A DNA stretch of 22,566 bases from Mucidula mucida (Eukaryota > Basidiomycota > Agaricomycetes > Agaricales > Physalacriaceae), in NCBI GenBank assembly GCA_015501055.1, contig JADNYV010000549.1, forward strand, positions 1 to 22,566, in the 5' to 3' direction. The notes beneath the pieces are model-generated. The model had not been told where the DNA came from and searched no databases. It was given only the letters and a program-made list of their open reading frames with translations. The position numbers and the translations under genes were made by a program. Shown piece after piece: positions 1-9,034 of this stretch; within the stretch, counting starts at the first letter, position 1, and each line of letters begins with the position of its first letter.

Positions 1-339
1 TTGTCCAGATTGCGAAGACTAGCATCGAGAACGAACAACATAAGACTCTAAAGATGTCTCAGCATATTGACTGAGCTGTTAATCGGTGCCTTTGACTATC
101 TGTACCGGAAAATTGACGAGCCTTGACGCGACGAAGCTTTCCGACGATGAAAACCTGACGCGCTGTTGCTGTTCCTGCAGAACAGACAACATGATTATCC
201 ACTATCATCGATCGCAGACCTCTACAAAATGCCCGCCTATTCGACCGTTTAGTAAACACAGGACAAGTGTCCAGCGTCATCTCTGGTTGGACGGTTGGAC
301 GGTGCGAAACGCAACCGGTAAATGAACTGTCTGTCCTGG
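1..339. other. No clear gene; possible 5' part of the decayed glycosidase
   Basis: I see no intact gene. Short plus-strand readings (for example around 250-300, reading like NTGQVSSVISGWTV) may be upstream remnants of the glycosidase pseudogene that follows, but this is weak. Confidence 0.4.
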
Positions 340-920
340 TATATTCTTGACCATCACCTTCTTTGGACTCAGTTTCCAGACGATATAGGAATATACGGAA
401 CTCGTCTCCACCAATGACTTGATCTCATCGAGGAACTCGCTCCTAGTGATGTTTTCCACTCAAAACCCAGCAACTGGCGCGCTCGCATATTCGGGACCGC
501 CTGTCAATACCCATGGCAGCGATACCTACGTATCCTGTCCCTCATTGGCGCTTCATGACTACATATTATCTTTACACCGCTGACCTTGAATCCATCCAGA
601 ACGTTCGCAGACACTATAGTACATAAGTTTACTTTAGAGTCAAGCCGACAGCTTTGGCCTCCGCGAAGTTTCTGCAAAGCTGGGGTCGAGACACAGCTGC
701 CACTGCTTTGTTGTACAGGTAATGGTGTCTGGTCTTCCTGTATACAGCACGAATACTGACGCGAAATACGCAGAACATCTTTACATCTGCCGCATTCGCA
801 ACAAGTCGGATCTGGGGCTGGATACGCAGTCAATGCTACTGCGGTCAAAGCCGCCTATAACGAACTGCTTTGGGATGTGCCTTGAGGACGGCAACTCCCT
901 CGCCGTCATCTAAGCGCACA
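340..920 (+). pseudogene. Decayed six-hairpin glycosidase (GH78-like) fragment, copy 1
   Basis: Pieces of one protein can be read on the plus strand, but only by changing frame several times. They are LW..FPDDIGI (frame of 361), VSTNDL..RNSLL and NPATGALAYSGPPVN.HGSDTY (frame of 404-520), YYLYTADLESIQNV (frame of 513), WGRDTAATALLYR (frame of 672), then NATAVKAAYNELLWDV (frame of 826) and EDGNSLAVI (frame of 887). From memory these follow, in order, the conserved blocks of fungal alpha-L-rhamnosidase-like six-hairpin glycosidases (WPGD.G, STGALPYSGPP, GSDTYH.W, YYLYTGDL, NALLY, QD.NSLAV). A possible intron lies at 719-747. The breaks are shared with copy 2, so decay came before the duplication. 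Both ends of the gene are missing. Family assignment is by eye and the exact GH family is uncertain. Confidence 0.6.
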
Positions 921-1349
921 GCGAAACAGGGCCAGTATATGGCTATCAGCGAAGTTTTGCCAGCCTTTTAAACATTATTATTTGTTTTGTGATGGTTCCA
1001 GGTCTGTCCTTTTCGTAGCTTTCGTACACTTAGTGTTTTGGCAGCTCCGGTCTCACTTCGTGGCCGGTCAACGCGTGGGCGCTTGACTTGATGCGTAGCC
1101 AATGGGTATATATGCTGGTCACTAACCTTTCGGTCCGATCTACCTTGCTTGAGGGATTATGCGAATAGGTCTTCGAGGTCAGTTTGCTGTCGTGTTGCAG
1201 CCAACTTTAAGTCCCTCTGTATTTGAATGTACCGTGCGGCTGCAATATACAACAGAGAATACTTTAGGAAAATTAGATCTCAATGATTCAAGGTTCCACT
1301 CATCAAAGTACACTGAGTAACTACAAGCTCGTCGGACCCATTGACCAGT
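921..1349. other. Intergenic stretch, copy 1 (repeated at 8606-9034)
   Basis: I find no convincing coding sequence or RNA gene. The stretch separates the 3' end of the decayed glycosidase from the 3' end of the kinase-like gene, so it should hold the converging 3' regions of both. Confidence 0.5.
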
Positions 1350-2934
1350 TCACAAGGAAACGCGAGACGCGACACCAGTCACAGCCGCATTACGCCAGAT
1401 GAATTTGTCTATGATCCTCCGCAGTGTCCGCACCAATGCAGCACCAAAGCGAGGTCTACATATCAAACGCAACAGCTTGATAGTTATCGGAACCTTCGGC
1501 ATGCGCATATGCGACCACTGTTTCACGAAGTCCTTTGGCAAGCCAGCCCAACGATCATGCTCCTCATAAGGCAGGCTGGTGAGCAGGTCATACTTCGGCG
1601 GATAACTCTGCAATTGCTCCTGGTCGAGTTGAGGATACAGATCATCGAAGAACTGCAAGGCTTGAGCAGCAGTCAACCGTGACTCTACATTCCAGTGAAT
1701 CATGCTGTCAAAAAGAGGCGCTAGCATGGGCACTAGCGGTGTAAGATGCTCCAGGATTGTCAAATTGGTGCAACAGACAAACTTCCGGATTCGACTTACT
1801 TGAAACCGAAAACATAAAAACTCCCCAAACAGCCTACGTCGTAGGCAAAAGGATTATATTCGTACTCCCCTTGCCAGACGTCAGGAATGGGAGTGTCGTG
1901 TCCAACTACACTCTCCTTGTAGGGCCGACGACAAGACTCAATGCAAGTTTCGGGTGGAAGCAGAAGGGAAAAATCGAAATCGAACAGCACGTACTTCATC
2001 CGTTCTTCCCGTCGCATCCGCTGACGTATACAGTATTCTGACGTTTCCTCTGTGAGCTGTACGTGATTGACGAGCATGTTGTATGTATCAACGTCCTGTT
2101 CAAAACGACTGTCAGCCGCGTGTAATCGAGAGCTACAGAAATCCTCACTCGGTGTACAATCTTAAAGCTATGGACATGGCTCAAGCCTTCGATTAAGCAA
2201 CGTATGAGTGTGAGAATTTCTTGCATGCTTTGGAACCACGGAGACCCGACGGTATCACCCCACCTTGGTATCAATCAGTATTTTGCAAAAAAAAGCGGCT
2301 TCGAATGTCAGTTTACCGTGGCATAACAGCAAGCCAATGACCTCCAAAGGGCAGCATGTCGAGAATTGGGAGAATTCCGGGTATCATGCGCGTGTCGCGG
2401 AGCTTCTGAGCATCAAAGAGGAGGTGTAGGATCCGCGACTCTTCGCTGCCAGAACGAACCAGTTTTATAGCTACATGCCTCTCTTTTTTGTCTTGTGCGA
2501 AGACTACCCGTCCCTACCCGGAATTAGATATCGTAAACTTTGGGACCTTTGTCACGTACCATGGATGAAGCTTCGAAAGGTCTGTAATGATAGTGTTCAC
2601 AGCTCTCAGCGAGGTCAAGGGGAAGATCATCGTGAAGCGCGAACGGTAAACCATCATCTGTAGGAACATTTGGTGTGGCAGGAAAGCAGTAACAGCCCCA
2701 AATGTTGTCCTTGTCGTATGGTTCGAATTTGAAGAGTACGTATCCACGTTTCAAGAGCCACGGACGCGCTATTTCATCCCAGAATCTGAGGCGCCTGGGG
2801 AGGTCGAATTCAACTGTACCTGGGCGCACAACAAATTCATCGAGGGAGAAATCAATCTGAAGACGAGTGAATTTCGGCAGGCCGAGGCTCATGGACCACC
2901 TACAACTACGTCTTCCGTGAACATTGTAGGTCAT
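1350..2934 (-). pseudogene. Protein kinase-like gene, frameshifted copy 1
   Basis: The gene structure matches the open copy at 9035-10620. Exons read on the minus strand are 2560-2934, 2317-2513, 2149-2263, 1800-2095 and 1350-1748; introns are 46-53 bp with GT...AG ends. The plus-strand run of C at 1823-1826 has four bases, where copy 2 has five (9508-9512). The missing base shifts the frame just after the DVGCLG block. The spliced reading then ends at a stop a few codons into the last exon, losing the C-terminal lobe of about 135 residues. Otherwise the coding sequence is essentially identical to copy 2, so the change is recent or a homopolymer sequencing error. Confidence 0.75.
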
Positions 2935-3615
2935 TGACTCTGAAGCTCGTCGACGTGATACTCGTTTCTTGGTGGTAATGTTCGAAGTGAATGCATTTTC
3001 TCACGGCGACGGGAGTCAACGTTATTGATCACATGATACCTGCCTATTCTTGGTTCCGAAGCACACTGCTCAATGGGATAGCTCAACTACTTCGATGAGT
3101 ATCATTCACTCAATACTTTCTACATCTGATTGACTGTAATTGTGACAGATTACAGCTTGGGAAGCAGATTCAGAGTCTCCGATCATGGAGTATAACTCGG
3201 AGCATCCCTACCTCTGGAGCTCTCTGTGACCTCTACTTAACGAGCAGTGCCTATACTAATTGTCCCGATTGATAAATTACTCGATAAGAACCTTGACAAC
3301 TCACGACATTTGATTCAGGCATCAAACGCCACCTATCAGTTCCGGCATAGTGGCTGTTGAAGATCAGCGCCCAGCGACAAGTCATTCTTAAAAGATCTGG
3401 ATGCAGACTGTCTAACATTACGAGCCAAGATACCGACGCAGATCGTACGCCTGTTAAAGGTATGTTCAAGCTTCACTCTTCCTACAGCTTTTATGACTGA
3501 CTCAAGTTTTCGACCTATATTACCCTTTTCTCCCCTCTATGGCACCTTAAAACACTTACAGTTACTTGGTACACGGTCAACTACATCGGCCACTAGTAGA
3601 ACACGGGGACCTGGA
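2814..3615. repeat. Ancient diverged tandem repeat, unit A (copy 1)
   Basis: This unit contains part of exon 1 of the kinase-like gene (2814-2880) followed by upstream DNA. Patches of similarity match unit B at 3655-4320: 2814-2877 with 3652-3715, the FRLQIDF/EFVVRPG coding region; 3310-3350 with 3963-4020; 3417-3475 with 4076-4145; 3570-3612 with 4270-4312. Similarity is patchy, with substitutions and gaps, so this duplication is much older than the 7.7-kb one. The counterpart lies at about 10500-11302. Confidence 0.65.
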
Positions 3616-4737
3616 TATTGAAAGAAAACAATAGCAAAAATTCAATGATCGTACTACCTGGGCGCACGACAAATTTATCGGGGAAGAAGTCAATCTAAAG
3701 ACGAGTGACTATTGCTAAGAGATGACGATTGATGTTTTTCTGCATCTATTGCGGACACTACGACTTCATATGCGGAAGCGGCCGCCGGCAGTAGCTTCCA
3801 CCTCAGTCTACCACAGTGACGGGGATGAACCTATCTAGTTGTAGATATTGCAGAGAGTACAATAATATTTCAGAGTGTGCGGAGTATCCTACTCTTCGCG
3901 GCTTCCTGAGAAACGACCGGATATATCGTGCGAAGGACCTGAACAACTGACAGTTTTTCCCTCGTTTGATCCAACATCGAATGCCACCTATTATGCGTGA
4001 CACACAATTCCGGCATACTGACTTAGTGCTTGCTCCTTGGGGAACAAGAAGTACGTATACGGCAGTACTCTCAGATTTCACGCCGAGATGCCGACGCAAA
4101 TCGCGCCTGTTTAGAATATTTTCATGCCCAAGGCTTACTCTTCCTCCTCCAGTGAGTCTTTCTAGCTACCAATTTTTGTTATAGCAGCTCTCCGATGTCT
4201 TGATCACTGGGTTAGCCTCTCGGAGTCAGCTGGTGCCCCTCAAAGCACCTACGGTGGCGTCCTTCCAGTCAATAACAAGGTCACTACATCGGCTAGAACG
4301 CGGAGACCTGGAATGATTGCGCACGTCCGTGACCTCAGGACGCTATTCATGTAGGTCCCAGAACCCTGTTTCTTCAGCATATTGGGGTCCCCATCTGACA
4401 CCGAGATGCTGTTAAAACAGACAAGCCTTCGTTAGGCGCCTTGCAGCATCTTCACATGCCTGATGCATCTTCATACAGCTGTACTTCGAACCACACACCG
4501 TTCTCACGATGTCTAGTCGAGTCAGTATTTTGTCTCAAGATAGAAAGCTGTAAGCCACGGAGTCTCCGTTTTTTTTATCGAAGCACGGCAGGCGGTGTGG
4601 TAGCCATCTTCTTCGTGCCGTTGTTTGTCTTGATTCTTGATCCATCACTAAGATAACGCGCCCTCAATTTGACTCTTAAATAGTGGATAGGCCAATCCTT
4701 ACCGTGAACCAAGTCCCTCTCCTCTGCGTACACCATC
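2935..4737. other. Gene-poor stretch with old internal duplication, copy 1 (repeated at 10621-12423)
   Basis: I see no convincing gene. Short open frames (for example 3803-4099 minus, 3966-4184 plus, 4441-4656 plus) overlap on opposite strands and show no family features. The main content is the diverged repeat pair described separately (2814-3615 and 3655-4320), including a broken second copy of part of the kinase gene's exon 1. The right end should hold the promoter of the small gene at 4738. Confidence 0.6.
3655..4320. repeat. Ancient diverged tandem repeat, unit B (copy 1)
   Basis: This is the diverged partner of unit A. Read on the minus strand, 3655-3715 gives a broken version of the kinase exon-1 segment (TRL, stop, IDF, then KFVVRPG), so it is a dead exon fragment. 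The rest matches the DNA upstream of the kinase gene in unit A. The counterpart lies at about 11341-12006. Confidence 0.65.
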
Positions 4738-5209
4738 ATGACTACCGCTCTAAACAAATTGCCTCCGTCTGTAGAGAGGTTCAAGGTAGGTCTCCTGTTC
4801 CCCTGCCCTCCGTGATTTTATTCTCTAACGTTGCGTGTTTTTAGGTCGGGCAGAAGGTCATAATGGCCAAGGCAACTTTAGCGTCCGACGGCACAGAGAT
4901 CCCAGCGGGAACGCCAGGGAAAATCACGGAAGTAAAGGATCGTCGTGTCACCGTAAGTTTAGGTGCTGCAGGCCTCTGCCATCTCAATTCAGTATTCGCA
5001 TTGTCTAGGACGTGAGAACGGCCCCAACAAACCAGGCGGAGACGATGTCGGACGATTTCAACTACCGATTCTCGGTGACTATTCACATAAAGGAAGACGA
5101 GTGGTACCCCCTACCATCGATCAGAGACCCGACCAGGATTATCGAGGATAATAAACTGAGACGGGACCTTCAAGGCCGCAAGCTCAATCGACGTCTTCGA
5201 GTGCGATAG
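4738..5209 (+). CDS. Small unrecognised protein (118 aa), copy 1
   Basis: Three exons (4738-4785, 4845-4952, 5009-5209) join exactly in phase 0 through GT...AG introns of 59 and 56 bp, the first with a TCTAAC branch-type site. They give 118 residues from the ATG at 4738 to the TAG at 5207. The protein starts MTTALNKLPPSVERFK and continues with VGQKVIMAKA, a hydrophobic/glycine stretch (EIPAGTPGKITEV), an acidic middle and a basic C-terminus (RRDLQGRKLNRRLRVR). The V-G-Q-K-V and G-T-P-G-K-I pattern recalls small SH3-like or KOW-type barrels, but I cannot assign a family. No signal peptide or membrane segment is visible. A second small gene follows 71 bp downstream. The copy at 12424-12895 appears unchanged at protein level. 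Exon phasing makes it likely real. Confidence 0.65.
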
Positions 5210-5280
5210 ATCTATTCGAGTCCCCCCGATCATATTGACGATTGGTGTAGAAAGATGTTGTGTGTTACCTTGCTCAAGAC

Positions 5281-5559
5281 ATGGATTACCCGCTCTACAG
5301 CAAGACCCTTGGTCTCAAGGAAGGTCAAGTTCGGCTCAAGAAGGGATGCAAGGTCCGTATTATAAGCGACGGTCCCGTCTCTAGCGCTGTATGTTCTCAA
5401 TCAACGATCTGAGTGCCGATTCTGACGAGTCTCTAGGATCGCGAGGCAAAGTCGGGAAACCGATACCATTGGGTGCCTTACAAGGGACTCATTGAACAGG
5501 ATATTGAGAAAGTTGGTAGGAGTTCTCTGGACCGCAGCTTCTTCCATAAGGCGAAGTAG
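5281..5559 (+). CDS. Small unrecognised protein (76 aa), copy 1
   Basis: Two exons (5281-5388 and 5437-5559) join in phase 0 through a 48-bp GTATGT...CTCTAG intron to give 76 residues. The protein is basic with a G-x-V-x-L-K-K-G-C-K-V-R-I-I stretch near residues 15-28 and a C-terminal SFFHKAK. The start ATG is only 71 bp after the stop of the gene at 4738-5209. The two could be separate genes, or one gene whose real splicing skips the TAG at 5207; a good frame-keeping splice between them was not obvious. No family was recognised. Confidence 0.5.
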
Positions 5560-5810
5560 TTCGTACCGCCGAGATGTCTCTCCTTCTTAATAGTTACCAC
5601 ATTGTACCACTACAGCTCTGAATCGGGATTTGTACTCTTTTATTTGTTTCCATCTTGGAACTAGTGACCGTGCTGAGGGACCGAGAAGAGGCACCGATAA
5701 CATCCTTGGCAAACTCGGGTGTGGCTAGTCGCGCGCAGACTTGCGCAAAATCAGCTAACCATAGAGTCAGTCGATCATGATCGATCACCCTTCCTTTCCT
5801 CCATTCCCTC

Positions 5811-7120
5811 ATGGCGCCTCGAACCTGCGCGCTCTGCCACACCGCGCGGGCCATGCTGAAACGCCCAAAAACTGGCCAGCAAATCTGCAAAGACTGCTTT
5901 TTCTACGTCTTCGAAACCGAGGTGCACAACACTATTTCAGATTCCAAGTTATTCAAGCCGGGCGACCGTGTAGCCATCGGGGCATCTGGGGGAAAGGGTA
6001 TCTCCTACTATGCTCGTCCATCTCTTCACGCCTGATCCCATGTAATGGCAGATTCCACCGTCCTAGCATATGTAATGAAAGCCCTCAACGAGCGCTACAA
6101 GTACGGCTTGGATCTATTCCTCTTGTCCATCGACGAGGGCATCACGGGCTACCGCGACGACTCGCTAGAGACTGTTAAGCGTAATCAACAGCAATACGAC
6201 ATGCCGCTCAAGATTCTCTCGTATGACGAGTTGTACGGCTGGACCATGGACTCCATCGTCGCCGAAGTGGGGCGCAAGAACAATTGCACGTTCTGCGGCG
6301 TGTTCAGGCGCCAGGCGCTGGATAGAGGAGCAGCGATGCTTGGTGTGGATCATATAGTAACGGGACATAACGCGGATGATATTGCAGAGACCGTCCTGAT
6401 GAATAGTACGGACCACCGTGCATGCTTCAGGCGCGTTCTAACGTTCTATCAGTCATGAGAGGCGACATTGCGCGTCTGGGCCGCTGTACGTCCATCGTGA
6501 CACAGGGCGAAGACACGATCAAACGCTCCAAGCCGTTCAAGTATGCGTACGAGAAGGAGATTGTTTTGTGAGTCATACACTTACCTTCCATTTGCTTACT
6601 ACATGAAGCATAGGTATGCATACTTTAAGAAACTAGACTACTTTTCGACCGAATGTATCTACTCGCCGGATGCCTACCGAGGACACGCACGGACGTTTCT
6701 CAAGGATCTCGAAGCAGCGCGGCCCAGTGCCATCATCGACATAATACATTCCGGAGAGGCGTTTGAGATACGCGACGAGGTCAAGGCGACTCAGAAGCTA
6801 CAGCGTATGGGTTTTCCTTTTGTCTAGCCCAGATATCTAAGTTTTATTTAGAAACGTGCAAGCGCTGTGGGTATATGTCGAGCAATGAGCTATGTAAAGC
6901 GTGTACACTTCTCGAAGGCCTCGAGAGAGGCATAGCTGCATCCGGAATCGTAAGCCTCCGACTCCAGATGATCACCTCAAGCTCTGAATCCGCTTCTTAG
7001 ACTGAACGCGCACGTAAAAAGCTGGAAGCCGAGGGCCCTACTCCGGACAACCTCCGCACTATCCCGTTCTTTGAACGACCGTCCGGCAACCCAATAGTCA
7101 TGGTTGAAGGCCCATCGTAA
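5811..7120 (+). CDS. NCS6: Cytoplasmic tRNA 2-thiolation protein 1 (Ncs6/Ctu1), intact copy 1
   Basis: Six exons (5811-5997, 6052-6405, 6453-6567, 6614-6804, 6852-6949, 7001-7120) join in frame to give 354 residues, near the usual Ctu1 length. With Ncs2/Ctu2 this ATP-dependent enzyme thiolates the wobble uridine (mcm5s2U34) of tRNA Lys, Glu and Gln, using sulfur relayed by Urm1. Visible features are an N-terminal zinc pair (Cys6/Cys9 with Cys26/Cys29), the PP-loop SGGKDS at 59-64 spanning the first splice junction, the Cys141-T-F-Cys144 motif, [14 protein letters not shown], and a C-terminal zinc cluster ([16 protein letters not shown]). Introns are 46-54 bp. The ORF converges on the AST1-like fragment (stop to stop 83 bp). 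A Leu replaces the Met encoded in copy 2 at the EIV(L/M)YAYF block. The window's tRNA-Glu(UUC) is a natural substrate of this enzyme. Confidence 0.93.
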
Positions 7121-7202
7121 CATTCGCCTAAAAGCTGCACTGTATTACCTATGTTACACTGTATCGATAGAATGTACACGTCCTAATAAGTATAGCCGAA
7201 TG

Positions 7203-7583
7203 TTATGAAACAACCTTAACAACAACAGTACTCCCACTATTGAAAAATCCCGCAGAAAAGACATTTGGTGTCCGTTCGAATGGAACCGTCCTGGCATCTC
7301 CGCCAACAGAAGGTTTTATACCTTCGTTGATGGCGAGACGAAGGACCGCGCCTATACTGTCCCGTACATCCTCGCCTTCCCAGTCGACATCCTGCGCGAT
7401 GCTCACCCACGCATAACCGACCTTGCTTCCCTTGTGGTTATGAGTATTTCGCAATGACCGCAGACCAGCCTTGAAGTGCGATCCAGCACTCGGGATGATC
7501 TTCTCGGGTATGTCCCCGACAAGAGTCGAGAACTGCCCACAGCTCTTCCCTTTCCCAGTCCCATTCAGGCGCTTCTGCGACAC
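7203..7583 (-). pseudogene. AST1-like gene, C-terminal fragment (copy 1)
   Basis: This fragment encodes only the last ~120 residues of the AST1-like protein, from VSQK..LNGTGKGKSCGQF to the C-terminal FNSGSTVVVKVVS and stop. Similarity to the full gene (14888-17316) ends abruptly at about 7583, where the sequence passes into the repeat junction. It has no promoter, N-terminus or nucleotide-binding motif, so it is a truncated leftover of the duplication. At least five residues differ from the full gene (e.g. Thr/Ser, Glu/Lys, Phe/Ser), more than elsewhere in the repeat. The upstream sequence supplies an in-frame ATG (7628), but nothing supports expression. Confidence 0.85.
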
Positions 7584-7687
7584 TCGTCCCATCTTCCAAG
7601 AACATTGGCAAAAATGCGCAGGATACACATATTATGTGACAATTCCGGACGTACCGCCAGTCTCTCAGGCGACAACCTGCGTTTCAC
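7584..7687. other. Junction between the two repeat units
   Basis: These 104 bp occur once in the window, between the end of copy 1 and the start of copy 2. They may be the part of the unit that lies just left of position 1 for copy 1, or filler DNA at the breakpoint. I recognise no gene here. A short plus-strand reading with a CPDC motif runs through it to 7709 but has no other support. Confidence 0.7.
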
Positions 7688-8023
7688 TTGTCCAGATTGC
7701 GAAGACTAGCATCGAGAACGAACAACATAAGACTCTAAAGATGTCTCAGCATATTGACTGAGCTGTTAATCGGTGCCTTTGACTATCTGTACCGGAAAAT
7801 TGACGACCCTTGACGCGACGAAGCTTGACGATGAAAACCTGACGCGCTGTTGCTGTTCCTGCAGAACAGACAACATGATTATCCACTATCATCGATCGCA
7901 GACCTCTACAAAATGCCCGCCTATTCGACCGTTTAGTAAACACAGGACAAGTGTCCAGCGTCATCTCTGGTTGGACGGTTGGACGGTGCGAAACGCAACC
8001 GGTAAATGAACTGTCTGTCCTGG

Positions 8024-8605
8024 TATATTCTTGACCATCACCTTCTTTGGACTCAGTTTCCAGACGATATAGGAATATACGGAACTCGTCTCCACCAATG
8101 ACTTGATCTCATCGAGGAACTCGCTCCTAGTGATGTTTTCCACTCAAAACCCAGCAACTGGCGCGCTCGCATATTCGGGACCGCCTGTCAATACCCATGG
8201 CAGCGATACCTACGTATCCTGTCCCTCATTGGCGCTTCATGACTACATATTATCTTTACACCGTTGACCTTGAATCCATCCAGAACGTTCGCAGACACTA
8301 TAGTACATAAGTTTACTTTAGAGTCAAGCCGACAGCTTTGGCCTCCGCGAAGTTTCTGCAAAGCTGGGGTCGAGACACAGCTGCCACTGCTTTGTTGTAC
8401 AGGTAATGTTGTCTGGTCTTCCTGTATACAGCACGAATACTGACGCGAAATACGCAGAACATCTTCACATCTGCCGCATTCGCAACAAGTCGGATCTGGG
8501 GCTGGATACGCAGTCAATGCTACTGCGGTCAAAGCCGCCTATAACGAACTGCTTTGGGATGTGCCTTGAGGACGGCAACTCCCTCGCCGTCATCTAAGCG
8601 CCACA
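8024..8605 (+). pseudogene. Decayed six-hairpin glycosidase fragment, copy 2
   Basis: This is the counterpart of the fragment at 340-920, with the same frame changes. Several single-base differences from copy 1 fall here (near 8265, 8409 and 8465) along with a 1-bp insertion near 8601. As expected for a dead gene, they do not preserve any one reading frame. Confidence 0.6.
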
Positions 8606-9034
8606 GCGAAACAGGGCCAGTATATGGCTATCAGCGAAGTTTTGCCAGCCTTTTAAACATTATTATTTGTTTTGTGATGGTTCCAGGTCTGTCCTTTTCG
8701 TAGCTTTCGTACACTTAGTGTTTTGGCAGCTCCGGTCTCACTTCGTGGCCGGTCAACGCGTGGGCGCTTGACTTGATGCGTAGCCAATGGGTATATATGC
8801 TGGTCACTAACCTTTCGGTCCGATCTACCTTGCTTGAGGGATTATGCGAATAGGTCTTCGAGGTCAGTTTGCTGTCGTGTTGCAGCCAACTTTAAGTCCC
8901 TCTGTATTTGAATGTACCGTGCGGCTGCAATATACAACAGAGAATACTTTAGGAAAATTAGATCTCAATGATTCAAGGTTCCACTCATCAAAGTACACTG
9001 AGTAACTACAAGCTCGTCGGACCCATTGACCAGT
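8606..9034. other. Intergenic stretch, copy 2
   Basis: This is the counterpart of 921-1349. I see no gene or RNA gene in it. Confidence 0.5.

Larger units (their letters stand above)
1..7583. repeat. Tandem duplication, copy 1 (~7.6 kb)
   Basis: This stretch is repeated head to tail at 7688-15268. The offset drifts between 7684 and 7687 because of a few short indels: a 3-bp deletion near 147/7831, 1-bp changes near 914, 1823, 3474, 3787, 5790, 6138 and 7130. Between roughly 980 and 5780 the copies are almost identical. Differences are more frequent in the first kilobase and much more frequent after about 6300. The left end is not seen, because position 1 already matches copy 2. The right end lies inside the AST1-like gene at about 7583, where similarity to copy 2 stops abruptly. 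It may be a true segmental duplication or two nuclear haplotypes joined in tandem by the assembler. Confidence 0.95.

Noticed and set aside
504..848. Minus-strand open frame of 114 codons (also at 8188-8532)
   Set aside because: It lies antisense to the glycosidase remnant. Differences between copies change its amino acids, and it has no family features.
1341..1682. Plus-strand open frame of 113 codons (also at 9026-9367)
   Set aside because: Antisense shadow of the last kinase exon.
7471..7761. Open frames crossing the repeat junction as a chimeric gene
   Set aside because: They run antisense through the AST1-like fragment and then through junction DNA. No start context, splice structure or motif beyond one CxxC.
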